Positions 52,769-60,563 of a DNA stretch of 64,000 nucleotides are shown in pieces. Below the pieces are notes generated by a model that did not search any database, had not been told where the DNA came from, and saw only the letters and a list, made by a program, of their open reading frames with translations. This stretch comes from an uncultured Butyricicoccus sp. (lineage in GTDB: Bacteria; Bacillota; Clostridia; Oscillospirales; Butyricicoccaceae). The stretch lies in contig CAKTAV010000007.1 of the NCBI GenBank assembly GCA_934532985.1, positions 34,714-98,713 of the forward strand. Reading direction: 5' to 3'. Both the position numbers and the translations under genes were made by a program. Numbering within the stretch: the stretch's first letter is position 1; every line of letters starts with the position of its first letter.

Positions 52769-55132
52769 ATGCAAATGCCACTTTGTTCCCGCTGCCACAA
52801 AAATGTGGCCGTGGTGTTTATTACGAAATTAGATGAAGGTCAGTCTACCAATCAGGGCTACTGCCTGAAATGTGCCCGCGAGCTGGGTCTCAAGCCGCTC
52901 GACGGCATCATGCAGCAGATGGGTATCTCGGACGACGATTTGGATCATCTCTCCGAGGAGATGGGCTCGTTCAGCTCCATGCTGCCGGATATGTTTGTCA
53001 CCCATGCGCCGGAGGAATCCGACGAGGACGACGATGCCAATGAGGAGGACGACGAAGAAGGAAACGACGAGCCGGATTTCAACCGTACACAAACCTTCCC
53101 GTTTATGGAAAAGCTGTTTTCCAACCAGCACGACGCGGACGACATCGTTCCGATGAACGACCAGACCAAGCAGACAAGCGAAAAAAATAAGCGCGAGCAG
53201 AAAAAGGAGCACAAAAAGCGCAGGAATCTGACCGCATACTGCACGGATCTGACCGCCCGCGCCCGCAACGGCAAGCTGGACAACATCATCGGACGTGAGG
53301 TCGAGACCGAGCGCGTCATTCAGATCCTCAACCGCCGCCAGAAAAATAACCCCTGTCTGATCGGTGAGCCGGGCGTCGGTAAAACCGCCGTGGCGGAGGG
53401 TCTCGCGCTGCGCATTGCCCGCGGCGACGTGCCGTATAAGCTGAAAAAGAAGGAAGTCCATCTGCTCGACCTGACCTCTCTGGTTGCCGGAACGCAGTTC
53501 CGCGGTCAGTTTGAAGGCCGTATGAAGGGACTGATTGACGAAATCAAGTCGCTTGGCAATATTATTCTGGTTATCGACGAAGTGCACAACATCGTCGGAG
53601 CCGGTGACGCCGAAGGCTCAATGAACGCCGCAAATATCCTGAAGCCGGCGCTGTCGCGCGGTGAAATTCAGGTCATCGGTGCGACCACCTACGCCGAATA
53701 CCGCAAATACATCGAGAAGGACGCCGCGCTGGAGCGCCGCTTCCAGCCGGTTACCATCGACGAGCCGTCGATTGACGACACTGCAGAAATCCTCAAGGGC
53801 ATCCGCGGCTATTATGAGACGTTCCACGGCGTGTCGATTTCGGATGAGATCTGCCATCAAGCGGCGGTTCTGTCCGAACGCTATATCAACGACCGTTTCC
53901 TGCCGGATAAGGCGATTGACCTGATTGACGAGGCGTGCTCCCGTCTGAATCTGGACTCTCCGGTCACGGCAGAAATTCCGGCGCTCAGTGATGAACTGGA
54001 CGATATCCACACCGAGCAGGATAATCTGCTGCAGGTGGAACAAAACAACGAGGTATATGAGCGCATGGCAACCCTCAAGAGCCGTGAGCTTCAGGTACAA
54101 AACCAGCTGGAGGAGCTGCGCAAGATTCCGGTTCCGGAGCTGACCTCGGAACATCTGGCATCGGTTATCGAGCTGTGGACCGGCGTTCCGTCCTCCAAGG
54201 TCTGCGAGCAGGAATTTGCCCGCCTCAACGGCATCGAGGAGCGTCTGCACCGCCGCGTTGTCGGTCAGAACAAGGCCGTCACGGCAGTGGCACATGCGGT
54301 TCGCCGTTCGCGCGCCGGTATCAGCCCGAAGAAAAAGCCGGTTTCCTTCCTGTTTGTCGGCCCGACCGGTGTCGGCAAGACCGAGCTGGTCAAGGCGCTG
54401 GCAGAGGATCTGTTCGACACGCCGGAAGCGCTGATTCGTCTGGACATGTCGGAATATATGGAAAAGCATACGGTGTCCCGTATGATCGGTTCGCCTCCAG
54501 GCTATGTCGGCTTTGACGAGGCCGGTCAGCTGACCGAAAAGATTCGCCGCCGCCCGTACTCGGTTGTCCTGTTTGATGAGATCGAGAAGGCACATCCGGA
54601 CGTTCTGAACGTTCTGCTTCAGGTGCTGGATGACGGACGCATCACGGACGCACAGGGCCGCACGGTATCGTTCGAGCACACAGTCATCATCATGACCTCC
54701 AACGCCGGTTCGGATCGCTCCGGCAGCGGCTCGGTCGGCTTTGGCAAGTCGGTCTCGGAGCAGGATGAGAACAAGGCAATGAAGGCGCTGAGCGAGATCA
54801 TGCGTCCGGAATTCCTCAACCGTATCGACGAGATCATTCCGTTCGACCACCTGACCAAGGACGATTTCCGTCAGATCGCAGCGATTCTGCTGGGTCAGCT
54901 GCGTGATTCGCTGGCAGAAAACGACGTTCGCCTGACATGGGATGACAAGGCCATTGATTGGCTGGTGGAGAAATCGTTCTCCGTCAAGTTCGGTGCGCGC
55001 AACCTGCGCCGCACGATCGAAAAAAGCATCGAGGATGAGCTGGCAAACCGCATCATCGCCGCGTGGGAGCATCCGCTCATCGGCGCCAACCTGAGTGCGG
55101 ACGACAACGGCATTGTCATCGAAACACTGTAA
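52769..55132 (+). CDS. ClpC-like AAA+ unfoldase with N-terminal McsA-type zinc finger
   Basis: 787 residues. In place of the usual Clp N-domain it starts with a zinc finger of two CxxC pairs ('CSRCHK' and 'CLKCARELG'), like McsA, then an acidic linker (about 80-130). AAA-1 has 'GEPGVGKTA' and Walker B 'VIDEVHNIVG'. A UVR-like middle segment follows (about 410-460). AAA-2 has 'GPTGVGKTE', and the loop 'SVGFGKS' could bind ClpP. It should unfold proteins for a ClpP protease. GAAAGGA precedes the ATG, and ATG 52775 is an alternative start. No mcsB or ctsR gene is nearby. Confidence 0.9.
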   Translation: MQMPLCSRCHKNVAVVFITKLDEGQSTNQGYCLKCARELGLKPLDGIMQQMGISDDDLDHLSEEMGSFSSMLPDMFVTHAPEESDEDDDANEEDDEEGNDEPDFNRTQTFPFMEKLFSNQHDADDIVPMNDQTKQTSEKNKREQKKEHKKRRNLTAYCTDLTARARNGKLDNIIGREVETERVIQILNRRQKNNPCLIGEPGVGKTAVAEGLALRIARGDVPYKLKKKEVHLLDLTSLVAGTQFRGQFEGRMKGLIDEIKSLGNIILVIDEVHNIVGAGDAEGSMNAANILKPALSRGEIQVIGATTYAEYRKYIEKDAALERRFQPVTIDEPSIDDTAEILKGIRGYYETFHGVSISDEICHQAAVLSERYINDRFLPDKAIDLIDEACSRLNLDSPVTAEIPALSDELDDIHTEQDNLLQVEQNNEVYERMATLKSRELQVQNQLEELRKIPVPELTSEHLASVIELWTGVPSSKVCEQEFARLNGIEERLHRRVVGQNKAVTAVAHAVRRSRAGISPKKKPVSFLFVGPTGVGKTELVKALAEDLFDTPEALIRLDMSEYMEKHTVSRMIGSPPGYVGFDEAGQLTEKIRRRPYSVVLFDEIEKAHPDVLNVLLQVLDDGRITDAQGRTVSFEHTVIIMTSNAGSDRSGSGSVGFGKSVSEQDENKAMKALSEIMRPEFLNRIDEIIPFDHLTKDDFRQIAAILLGQLRDSLAENDVRLTWDDKAIDWLVEKSFSVKFGARNLRRTIEKSIEDELANRIIAAWEHPLIGANLSADDNGIVIETL

Positions 55133-55145
55133 CAAACCATTCTGC

Positions 55146-55182
55146 AAAGCCCTCCCTCGTTTGCTTGAGAGGGCTTTGCTTT
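55146..55182 (+). terminator. Terminator of the Clp ATPase gene
   Basis: AAAGCCCTC (55146-55154) pairs with GAGGGCTTT (55169-55177), followed by GCTTTTTG. Confidence 0.85.
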
Positions 55183-55213
55183 TTGCCTATATCATCGAAA
55201 GGAGTGTAGCCGC

Positions 55214-56323
55214 ATGAGCCGTGTATTGGTCGCGATGAGTGGCGGTGTGGATTCCAGTGTCACCGCCTACCTGCTCGGACAGCAGGGCTATGACTGCATC
55301 GGCGCCACAATGCGCCTGTATGACAACGAAACCATCGGCGAATCTCGCCAGTCCACCTGCTGCAGTATCGACGACGTGTTTGATGCCCGCAGCGTGGCAA
55401 ATCGTCTGGATATGGATTTCTTTGTGTTTAACTTCACGGAATCCTTTCAAAAGGATGTCATCTGCCGGTTTGTTCATGCCTATGAGACCGGCATTACCCC
55501 AAATCCCTGCATTGACTGCAACCGCTATCTGAAGTTTGAGCGGTTTTATCACCGCGCACGCGAGATCGAGTGTGACTACATCGCCACCGGTCACTATGCG
55601 CGCATTGAATATAACGAGGCTTCCGGTCGCTGGCTGCTCAAAAAGGCACTGGACGACAGCAAGGACCAGAGCTATGTGTTATATTCTATGACGCAGGATC
55701 AGCTGGCGCACACGCTGTTTCCGCTGGGCGGCCTGCATAAGACACAGGTGCGCGAGATTGCCGAGCAGCAGGGCTTTGTCAACGCCCGCAAGCATGACAG
55801 TCAGGACATCTGCTTTGTACCGGACGGCGATTACGCCGCCTTCCTGCGCCGTTTTACCGGTAAGGATTATCCGCCCGGAGATTTTCTGGACGAGCACGGC
55901 GATGTCCTCGGCCGACACAAGGGCATCATTCACTATACCGTTGGACAGCGGCGCGGCTTAGGCGTCTCCTCCTCCGAGCGTCTGTATGTGCAAAAGACCA
56001 GCGTGCCGGATAACACCGTCACACTCACCCCGCTCTCCGGTCTGTTTGCTCCAGCGCTGATTGCGGACGGATTGAATCTGATCTCCTGCGACAAGCTGGA
56101 CGGTTCAACCCGCGTCACCGCCCGCATCCGCTATCATCAGCCAGAGCAGGACGCCGTTGTCACCCAGCTGGATGACAATACCATCCGCGTGGACTTTGAC
56201 CAGCCGCAGCGCGCGATCTCACCCGGACAGGCCGTTGTGCTGTATCAGGGCGATACCGTTGTGGGCGGAGCAACGATTGTCGCTGCTGTCGCTTCGGCGA
56301 ATTCCACTACCTCCCCTTGCTGA
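55214..56323 (+). CDS. mnmA: tRNA-specific 2-thiouridylase MnmA
   Basis: 369 residues. The PP-loop ATP site is 'AMSGGVDSSVTAYLL'. The catalytic cysteines lie in 'NPCIDCNRY' and 'SQDICFVPDGDY'. It thiolates U34 of Lys, Glu and Gln tRNAs. AAAGGAG precedes the ATG. The last 13 codons including the stop, ending 'ASANSTTSPC', lie inside a dispersed type 2 repeat (56285-56414), so the natural C-terminus has been replaced or extended by repeat DNA. The core enzyme is complete. Confidence 0.94.
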   Translation: MSRVLVAMSGGVDSSVTAYLLGQQGYDCIGATMRLYDNETIGESRQSTCCSIDDVFDARSVANRLDMDFFVFNFTESFQKDVICRFVHAYETGITPNPCIDCNRYLKFERFYHRAREIECDYIATGHYARIEYNEASGRWLLKKALDDSKDQSYVLYSMTQDQLAHTLFPLGGLHKTQVREIAEQQGFVNARKHDSQDICFVPDGDYAAFLRRFTGKDYPPGDFLDEHGDVLGRHKGIIHYTVGQRRGLGVSSSERLYVQKTSVPDNTVTLTPLSGLFAPALIADGLNLISCDKLDGSTRVTARIRYHQPEQDAVVTQLDDNTIRVDFDQPQRAISPGQAVVLYQGDTVVGGATIVAAVASANSTTSPC

Positions 56324-56414
56324 CGAGTCAGCAAGGCTCGACCGTTCCATTGCCTCGCTCCTTCGCGCCACAACCGCTGCGCTGGGTTGTGTCGCGATAT
56401 ACGGTAAGGCTTAC
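56285..56414 (+). repeat. Dispersed repeat, type 2, copy B (overlaps the mnmA 3' end)
   Basis: Aligns with 14599-14728. The first hairpin here is CCTTGCTGA-cgag-TCAGCAAGG, compared with CTGTGCC...GGCACAG in copy A. Both pair perfectly although the bases differ. The second hairpin is around CACAACCGCTGCGCTGGGTTGTG. It ends at border motif GGCTTACTCTAAAAAC. Confidence 0.85.
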
Positions 56415-56446
56415 TCTAAAAACGAATAGTTAGCACTTCCGTTCTT

Positions 56447-56628
56447 TCTCTCAGCGATAACAGCCTGCGATAGCGGAAAAACTTCGAATCCAGTTTTTCC
56501 GCGTGTAGAGCGTAAGGAAGGTCTTTAGGAAACGTTGTTTCCTAAATCAGTTTCTTTCCCCCCACTTCTTGTCTGATGACAAGAAATGGGGCCTCCGCGG
56601 AGCGGGACGAACAAGTCTGCTTCGGCTT
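56447..56628 (+). repeat. Dispersed repeat, type 3, direct copy
   Basis: About 180 bp, the inverse complement of 32626-32804. It contains hairpin GCGGAAAAACT...AGTTTTTCCGC (near 56473-56501) and CTTGTCTGATGACAAG (near 56568-56583). Fragments recur at 20299-20353 and 20479-20535. No gene lies in 56324-56834. Confidence 0.85.
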
Positions 56629-56784
56629 CATAAAAATGTGCGTATTTCTTTTGCCAGCAAAAGAAAATCGACTTCTCTCACTAACAATGACAGCAAACTC
56701 AGCAAGCAATTAGAGCGTAAAAATACGAATGGACAGGAAACCCGTCCCGCCGCATTGTGCACTATTTATTTAAAATAATAGAGA

Positions 56785-56822
56785 CAAAAACAGGGCTGTG
56801 AGAATTTCTTCTCACAGCCCTG
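56785..56822 (-). terminator. Terminator of the pantothenate operon
   Basis: CAGGGCTGTGAGAA pairs with TTCTCACAGCCCTG; on the minus strand it is followed by TTTTTG (plus-strand A-run 56786-56790). Confidence 0.92.
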
Positions 56823-56834
56823 CTGCATTTTACT

Positions 56835-57236
56835 TTAGTTTTTCTCATCCTCATACAGTGCGCCGCACTTTTCGTAGTGCGTCACGCGGGACGGATGATT
56901 GTCGTCATCGACAAACACAACCTGCGGCTGCATGGTCTTTGCTTCCTCCGGCGTAACATCGGCATAGGCCATGATAATAATATGGTCGCCAGTAGAAACG
57001 CAGCGCGCTGCCGCGCCGTTGAGGCAAATCATGCCGTCGCCCGGGGTCTTGGATGCGATGGTGTAGGTATCAAAACGGTTGCCATTATTGACATCTACAA
57101 TCTGTACTCGTTCATACTCCAAAATACCCGCTGTATTCAAAAGCTCCGGATCCACGGTGATCGAACCGACATAGTCCAGCCGAGCCTCCGTGACAACGGC
57201 GCGGTGGATCTTGCTCTTTAACATCTGAATGGTCAT
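56835..57236 (-). CDS. panD: Aspartate 1-decarboxylase PanD
   Basis: 133 residues. Self-cleavage between Gly24 and Ser25 in 'YVGSITVD' makes the pyruvoyl cofactor; the numbering matches Escherichia coli PanD. 'NGNRFDTYTI' and 'LNGAAARC' are conserved. It makes beta-alanine for pantothenate. It is the last gene of the operon, 20 bp after panC, with GAGGAG upstream. Confidence 0.97.
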   Translation of the reverse strand: MTIQMLKSKIHRAVVTEARLDYVGSITVDPELLNTAGILEYERVQIVDVNNGNRFDTYTIASKTPGDGMICLNGAAARCVSTGDHIIIMAYADVTPEEAKTMQPQVVFVDDDNHPSRVTHYEKCGALYEDEKN

Positions 57237-57256
57237 TTGGTCGTTCTCCTCCGTGC

Positions 57257-58111
57257 TCAGCGTTCCAGAATAAAGTTATCAATCAGGCGCGTGCTGCCGA
57301 TATAGACGGCAATCGCTGTCAGAATGCTGCCCGTGGTGTGTTCAACCGGCTTCAGATTGTTCCAGTCCACAATCTCGACATAGTCGATCTTCGCCAGCGG
57401 CTCGCGCTGAATCTCGTCCACGATGATGCCGCGTACCTTTGCTGCACTGGTCTCTCCTGCCTCAATCGCCTGCTTACCCAGGCGCAGTGCACGGGACAGG
57501 CACAGCGCCGCCTGACGCTCCTCTGCGCTGAGGTAGGTGTTGCGGGAGCTCTTTGCCAGGCCGTCGTCCTCACGGACAATCGGACAGCCGCAAATCTCCA
57601 GCGGGAAGTTCAAATCGCGTACCATGCGGCGGATAATCGCCAGCTGCTGCGCGTCCTTCTGTCCGAAATACGCGCGATCCGGTCCGACAATGTGGAACAG
57701 CTTGCTGACCACCGTGCACACGCCGCGGAAATGAATCGGACGGGACGCGCCGCACAGGCCGGAGCTGAGATCCTCTACCTTAACATAAGTATAAAAGTCG
57801 AAATCCTTACCGTACATCTCCTCCACCGACGGATGGAAAATCAGATCGCCGCCGCCTGCTTCGACAACAGCAATGTCATGCTCCAGATCCCGCGGATAGC
57901 TGTCCAGATCCTCGTTCGGGCCGAACTGAATCGGATTGACAAAGTCCGAGACGACCGTGCGGTCGTTTTCCTTTACGGATCGTGCGATCAGACTCTTGTG
58001 ACCGTCATGCAGATAGCCCATGGTCGGAACCAGACCAACGGACAGACCTTCTTTGCGCCACTGTGCGACCTGAGCGCGCACCTCGGCGACTGTTTCTACT
58101 ACGTTAACCAT
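57257..58111 (-). CDS. panC: Pantothenate synthetase PanC
   Basis: 284 residues. The nucleotidyl-transferase motif is 'PTMGYLHDGHKSLI'; 'GPDRAYFGQKDAQQL' and 'SSRNTYLS' are the other active-site blocks. It joins pantoate and beta-alanine using ATP. It lies 61 bp after panB. Confidence 0.97.
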   Translation of the reverse strand: MVNVVETVAEVRAQVAQWRKEGLSVGLVPTMGYLHDGHKSLIARSVKENDRTVVSDFVNPIQFGPNEDLDSYPRDLEHDIAVVEAGGGDLIFHPSVEEMYGKDFDFYTYVKVEDLSSGLCGASRPIHFRGVCTVVSKLFHIVGPDRAYFGQKDAQQLAIIRRMVRDLNFPLEICGCPIVREDDGLAKSSRNTYLSAEERQAALCLSRALRLGKQAIEAGETSAAKVRGIIVDEIQREPLAKIDYVEIVDWNNLKPVEHTTGSILTAIAVYIGSTRLIDNFILER

Positions 58112-58172
58112 GATTGTACTACACTCCTGTATAATGCCAAAAACTTCGAAAAATAACCTATTTCTTCGCTCA

Positions 58173-59003
58173 TTACTTGAGCTGCTCCAGAATGGACTCG
58201 TCCATCTTAAACGTGTGCGCCGGAACCTCTGGGAACGTCCCGTCCTCCACTTCCGCGATATAGCGCTGGAAGCCTGCGGTCATCTGCTCGCCGATATTGG
58301 CAAACGTCTTGGCGAACTTCGGCGTAAAGCTGCCGTACATCGCCAGCATATCCTGATAGACCAGAACCTGTCCATCACAGTCCGGTCCCGCACCGATGCC
58401 AATCGTCGGAATCTCCAGCTCCTCCGTGATGCGCTTTGCCAGCAGATACGGTACACACTCCAGCACAACGGCATAGGCGCCGGCGTCCTGAATCGCACGC
58501 GCATCGTCCAGAATCTTCTGTGCCTGCGAAGCGTCCTTACCCTGCACCTTGAATCCGCCGAAGGCGTTAATCGACTGCGGGGTCAGACCCAGATGAGCGC
58601 AAACCGGAATGTCCGCACGGGTAATCGCGCGAATCTGCTCCACGACAGACGCGCCGCCTTCCAGCTTTACCGCACCGGCGCGGCCTTCCTTCATCAAGCG
58701 TCCGGCGTTGACCACTGCGTCATACACCGAGGTCTGATACGACATAAACGGCATGTCTGCAACCACCAGTGCATTCTTTGCGCCGCGGGTAACCGCACGC
58801 GTGTGATGAATCATATCCTCCATCGTGACGGACAGCGTGTCCTCATAACCTAACATAACCATGCCCAGCGAGTCGCCGACTAAGATGGAATTCACACCGG
58901 CCTCATCAATAAGGCGTGCCGTGGAGTAGTCGTATGCTGTGAGCATGGTCTGCTTGCGATGTTCTCTTTTTGCCTGTTGAAACGTCAGTACCGTGTTTTT
59001 CAT
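58173..59003 (-). CDS. panB: 3-methyl-2-oxobutanoate hydroxymethyltransferase PanB
   Basis: 276 residues. The Mg-binding Asp residues lie in 'SILVGDSLGMVMLGY' and 'VVADMPFMSYQ', and the catalytic Glu in 'AVVLECVPYLLA'. It makes ketopantoate with methylene-tetrahydrofolate. Its ATG overlaps the stop of the DUF2520 gene (ATGA), indicating coupled translation. Confidence 0.97.
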   Translation of the reverse strand: MKNTVLTFQQAKREHRKQTMLTAYDYSTARLIDEAGVNSILVGDSLGMVMLGYEDTLSVTMEDMIHHTRAVTRGAKNALVVADMPFMSYQTSVYDAVVNAGRLMKEGRAGAVKLEGGASVVEQIRAITRADIPVCAHLGLTPQSINAFGGFKVQGKDASQAQKILDDARAIQDAGAYAVVLECVPYLLAKRITEELEIPTIGIGAGPDCDGQVLVYQDMLAMYGSFTPKFAKTFANIGEQMTAGFQRYIAEVEDGTFPEVPAHTFKMDESILEQLK

Positions 59004-59848
59004 AAAATACCCTCCAAATACCTTGTGAGGGCGGTGTCGTCTCGTTCAGGATGCTTTTTCTGTGCAATCTCGCACAGCTTTTCCGTTAAGCGGGCATATA
59101 ACGCCTGCTCCTTTGGCCCCAGACACGCCATATGGCGCTGAATAGTGCCGAGGTCACCGCGTTCCGCCGGACCGGTAAGCGCGTCCTGCGGCCCTTTGCG
59201 GCAGATGCTCTCCGCATTGCCGAGAATGAGCGGAGTGAGCGCCGTCAAAGCCTGCTGGCGGGTGAATCCGCACTGCTCCAGCAGCTGTATTCCCCACTCG
59301 GACAGGCCGACCGCCAAATTGCTGACCACACACGCGGCCAAATGGTAACGTGGCTTGTCCTGTGCGGCAATCACCGCTGTCTGCGCGCCGCAGCGGAGCA
59401 ATAGCTCGTTCATCGCTTGGGCAGTGTCTTCGTCGCCCTCCAGCGTGAAAAAAGCGCTGCGCAGCTTATTCCAGGATTCCAACCGATCGCTGACTGCCAC
59501 CAACGGATGAACCGAACACACGCGTGCTCCCTGTCGAATCAGCGGGGCGAATACCTCACTGGTCAGAGCACCGCTGCAATGGCAGATGCGTTTCTCTTTT
59601 ACGGGCAGCTCCGCAAGCTGTTGACCGATGGCAGGAAGAACGCCGTCCGGCGTCGTCACAAACAGAGTATCACTCGCTTGTACAATGTCCTCCATAGATG
59701 CAAATGCTTTGGATGAAGTATGTTCTGCTGCCTGTATGGCGCTTGCCCGGCTGCGGCTGTAAAAGCCGGTGATCGGGATATCATTGTGGGCGAATAACAG
59801 TCCCAGTGATGTGCCGACCTTGCCAGCGCCGATAATTCCAATATTCAT
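59000..59848 (-). CDS. Rossmann-fold DUF2520 protein, probable ketopantoate reductase (PanG-like)
   Basis: 282 residues from ATG 59848, with GGAGGTGG upstream. The N-terminal NAD(P)-binding motif is 'IGIIGAGKVGTSLGLLFAHN'; 'SVHPLVAVSD' and the all-helical DUF2520 C-terminal domain ('PRYHLAACVVSNLAVGL') follow. The family resembles ketopantoate reductase in fold. As I recall, PanG-type ketopantoate reductases described in Francisella and some Firmicutes belong to this group. Being the first gene of a coupled panBCD operon that lacks panE makes that role likely here. The substrate is inferred, not shown. Confidence 0.82.
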   Translation of the reverse strand: MNIGIIGAGKVGTSLGLLFAHNDIPITGFYSRSRASAIQAAEHTSSKAFASMEDIVQASDTLFVTTPDGVLPAIGQQLAELPVKEKRICHCSGALTSEVFAPLIRQGARVCSVHPLVAVSDRLESWNKLRSAFFTLEGDEDTAQAMNELLLRCGAQTAVIAAQDKPRYHLAACVVSNLAVGLSEWGIQLLEQCGFTRQQALTALTPLILGNAESICRKGPQDALTGPAERGDLGTIQRHMACLGPKEQALYARLTEKLCEIAQKKHPERDDTALTRYLEGIL

Positions 59849-60054
59849 GTGACCACCTCCGTGTCTTTCCTGCGGAAATGATCCCTGTTGCGCAGTCCCC
59901 CTCTGGTCAAAACAGATATGGGCTGTGCCGTAAAAAAGGTGGAAAAGTGCAGGGCCTTCCGCCCCAACAAAAAAGTATCCGGTGCCGTTTGGTGCTGGTC
60001 GTTCGCCGACTGGTCGTTCGCCGCAATCCAATACCGCCCGTTCTTTATTACTCT

Positions 60055-60084
60055 ATCATATTTCCCCACGTATCGCAATCACAA
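60055..60084 (-). promoter_or_regulatory. Possible promoter of the pantothenate operon
   Basis: Minus strand: TTGTGA (60084-60079), 18 bp, TATGAT (60060-60055). It would give a 200-nt leader, which includes a 14-bp direct repeat, CTGGTCGTTCGCCG, at 59995 and 60010. Confidence 0.45.
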
Positions 60085-60399
60085 TCCGGAACAAAATCCA
60101 AGTTTTTCACAGCAGAATCTTCATGCGATATTTGTGTAAACGCGTTGCTTTTTGGGTGATTTTTGTAGGAAAGCTATCACATTTGAACAAAAAGCTGTCC
60201 GTATGAAACATCGGATTTTTGTAATGTATCCTTGTTAAAATGCGTAAAAATGACACATTTACGAAATGTAACAGGGTAAATATGTAAAACTAGATGAAAC
60301 AAGAAACATTTTACCGCCCGATAAAGAGAGTAAACAGCAACATTGTTTTGTAGCGTACCTCGAAATACATATCATTTTGCTACATATCTAGAAAACGCA
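60085..60399. other. AT-rich gene-free stretch
   Basis: No coding frame, repeat family member or known RNA recognised between the divergent pantothenate and AraC promoters. Confidence 0.5.
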
Positions 60400-60429
60400 T
60401 TGCAATTATGTCTCAAAATATACTATAAT
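60400..60429 (+). promoter_or_regulatory. Promoter of the AraC-type regulator
   Basis: TTGCAA (60400-60405), 18 bp, perfect TATAAT (60424-60429). Confidence 0.7.
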
Positions 60430-60445
60430 AAATATATCCTTAAGC

Positions 60446-60521
60446 GGGAACATGGAATCTAATTTGAGACATGTTTTTCTCCAATTCTCACATTCCATGT
60501 CCCTCATAGGGGATTTTTTTG
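60446..60521 (+). other. Structured leader of the AraC gene (possible attenuator)
   Basis: GGGAACATGGAAT (60446-60458) pairs with ATTCCATGTCCC (60492-60503) to form a long imperfect hairpin; inside it AATTTGAGA can pair with TCTCCAATT. The 3' arm's CCC can alternatively pair with GGGG (60510-60513), just before seven T residues, which would make a small terminator-like hairpin. I recognise no known riboswitch class. Confidence 0.5.
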
Positions 60522-60563
60522 GTCATTAGTATTATTCATGTTCTCGGCAGGAGGCTGCACTTC

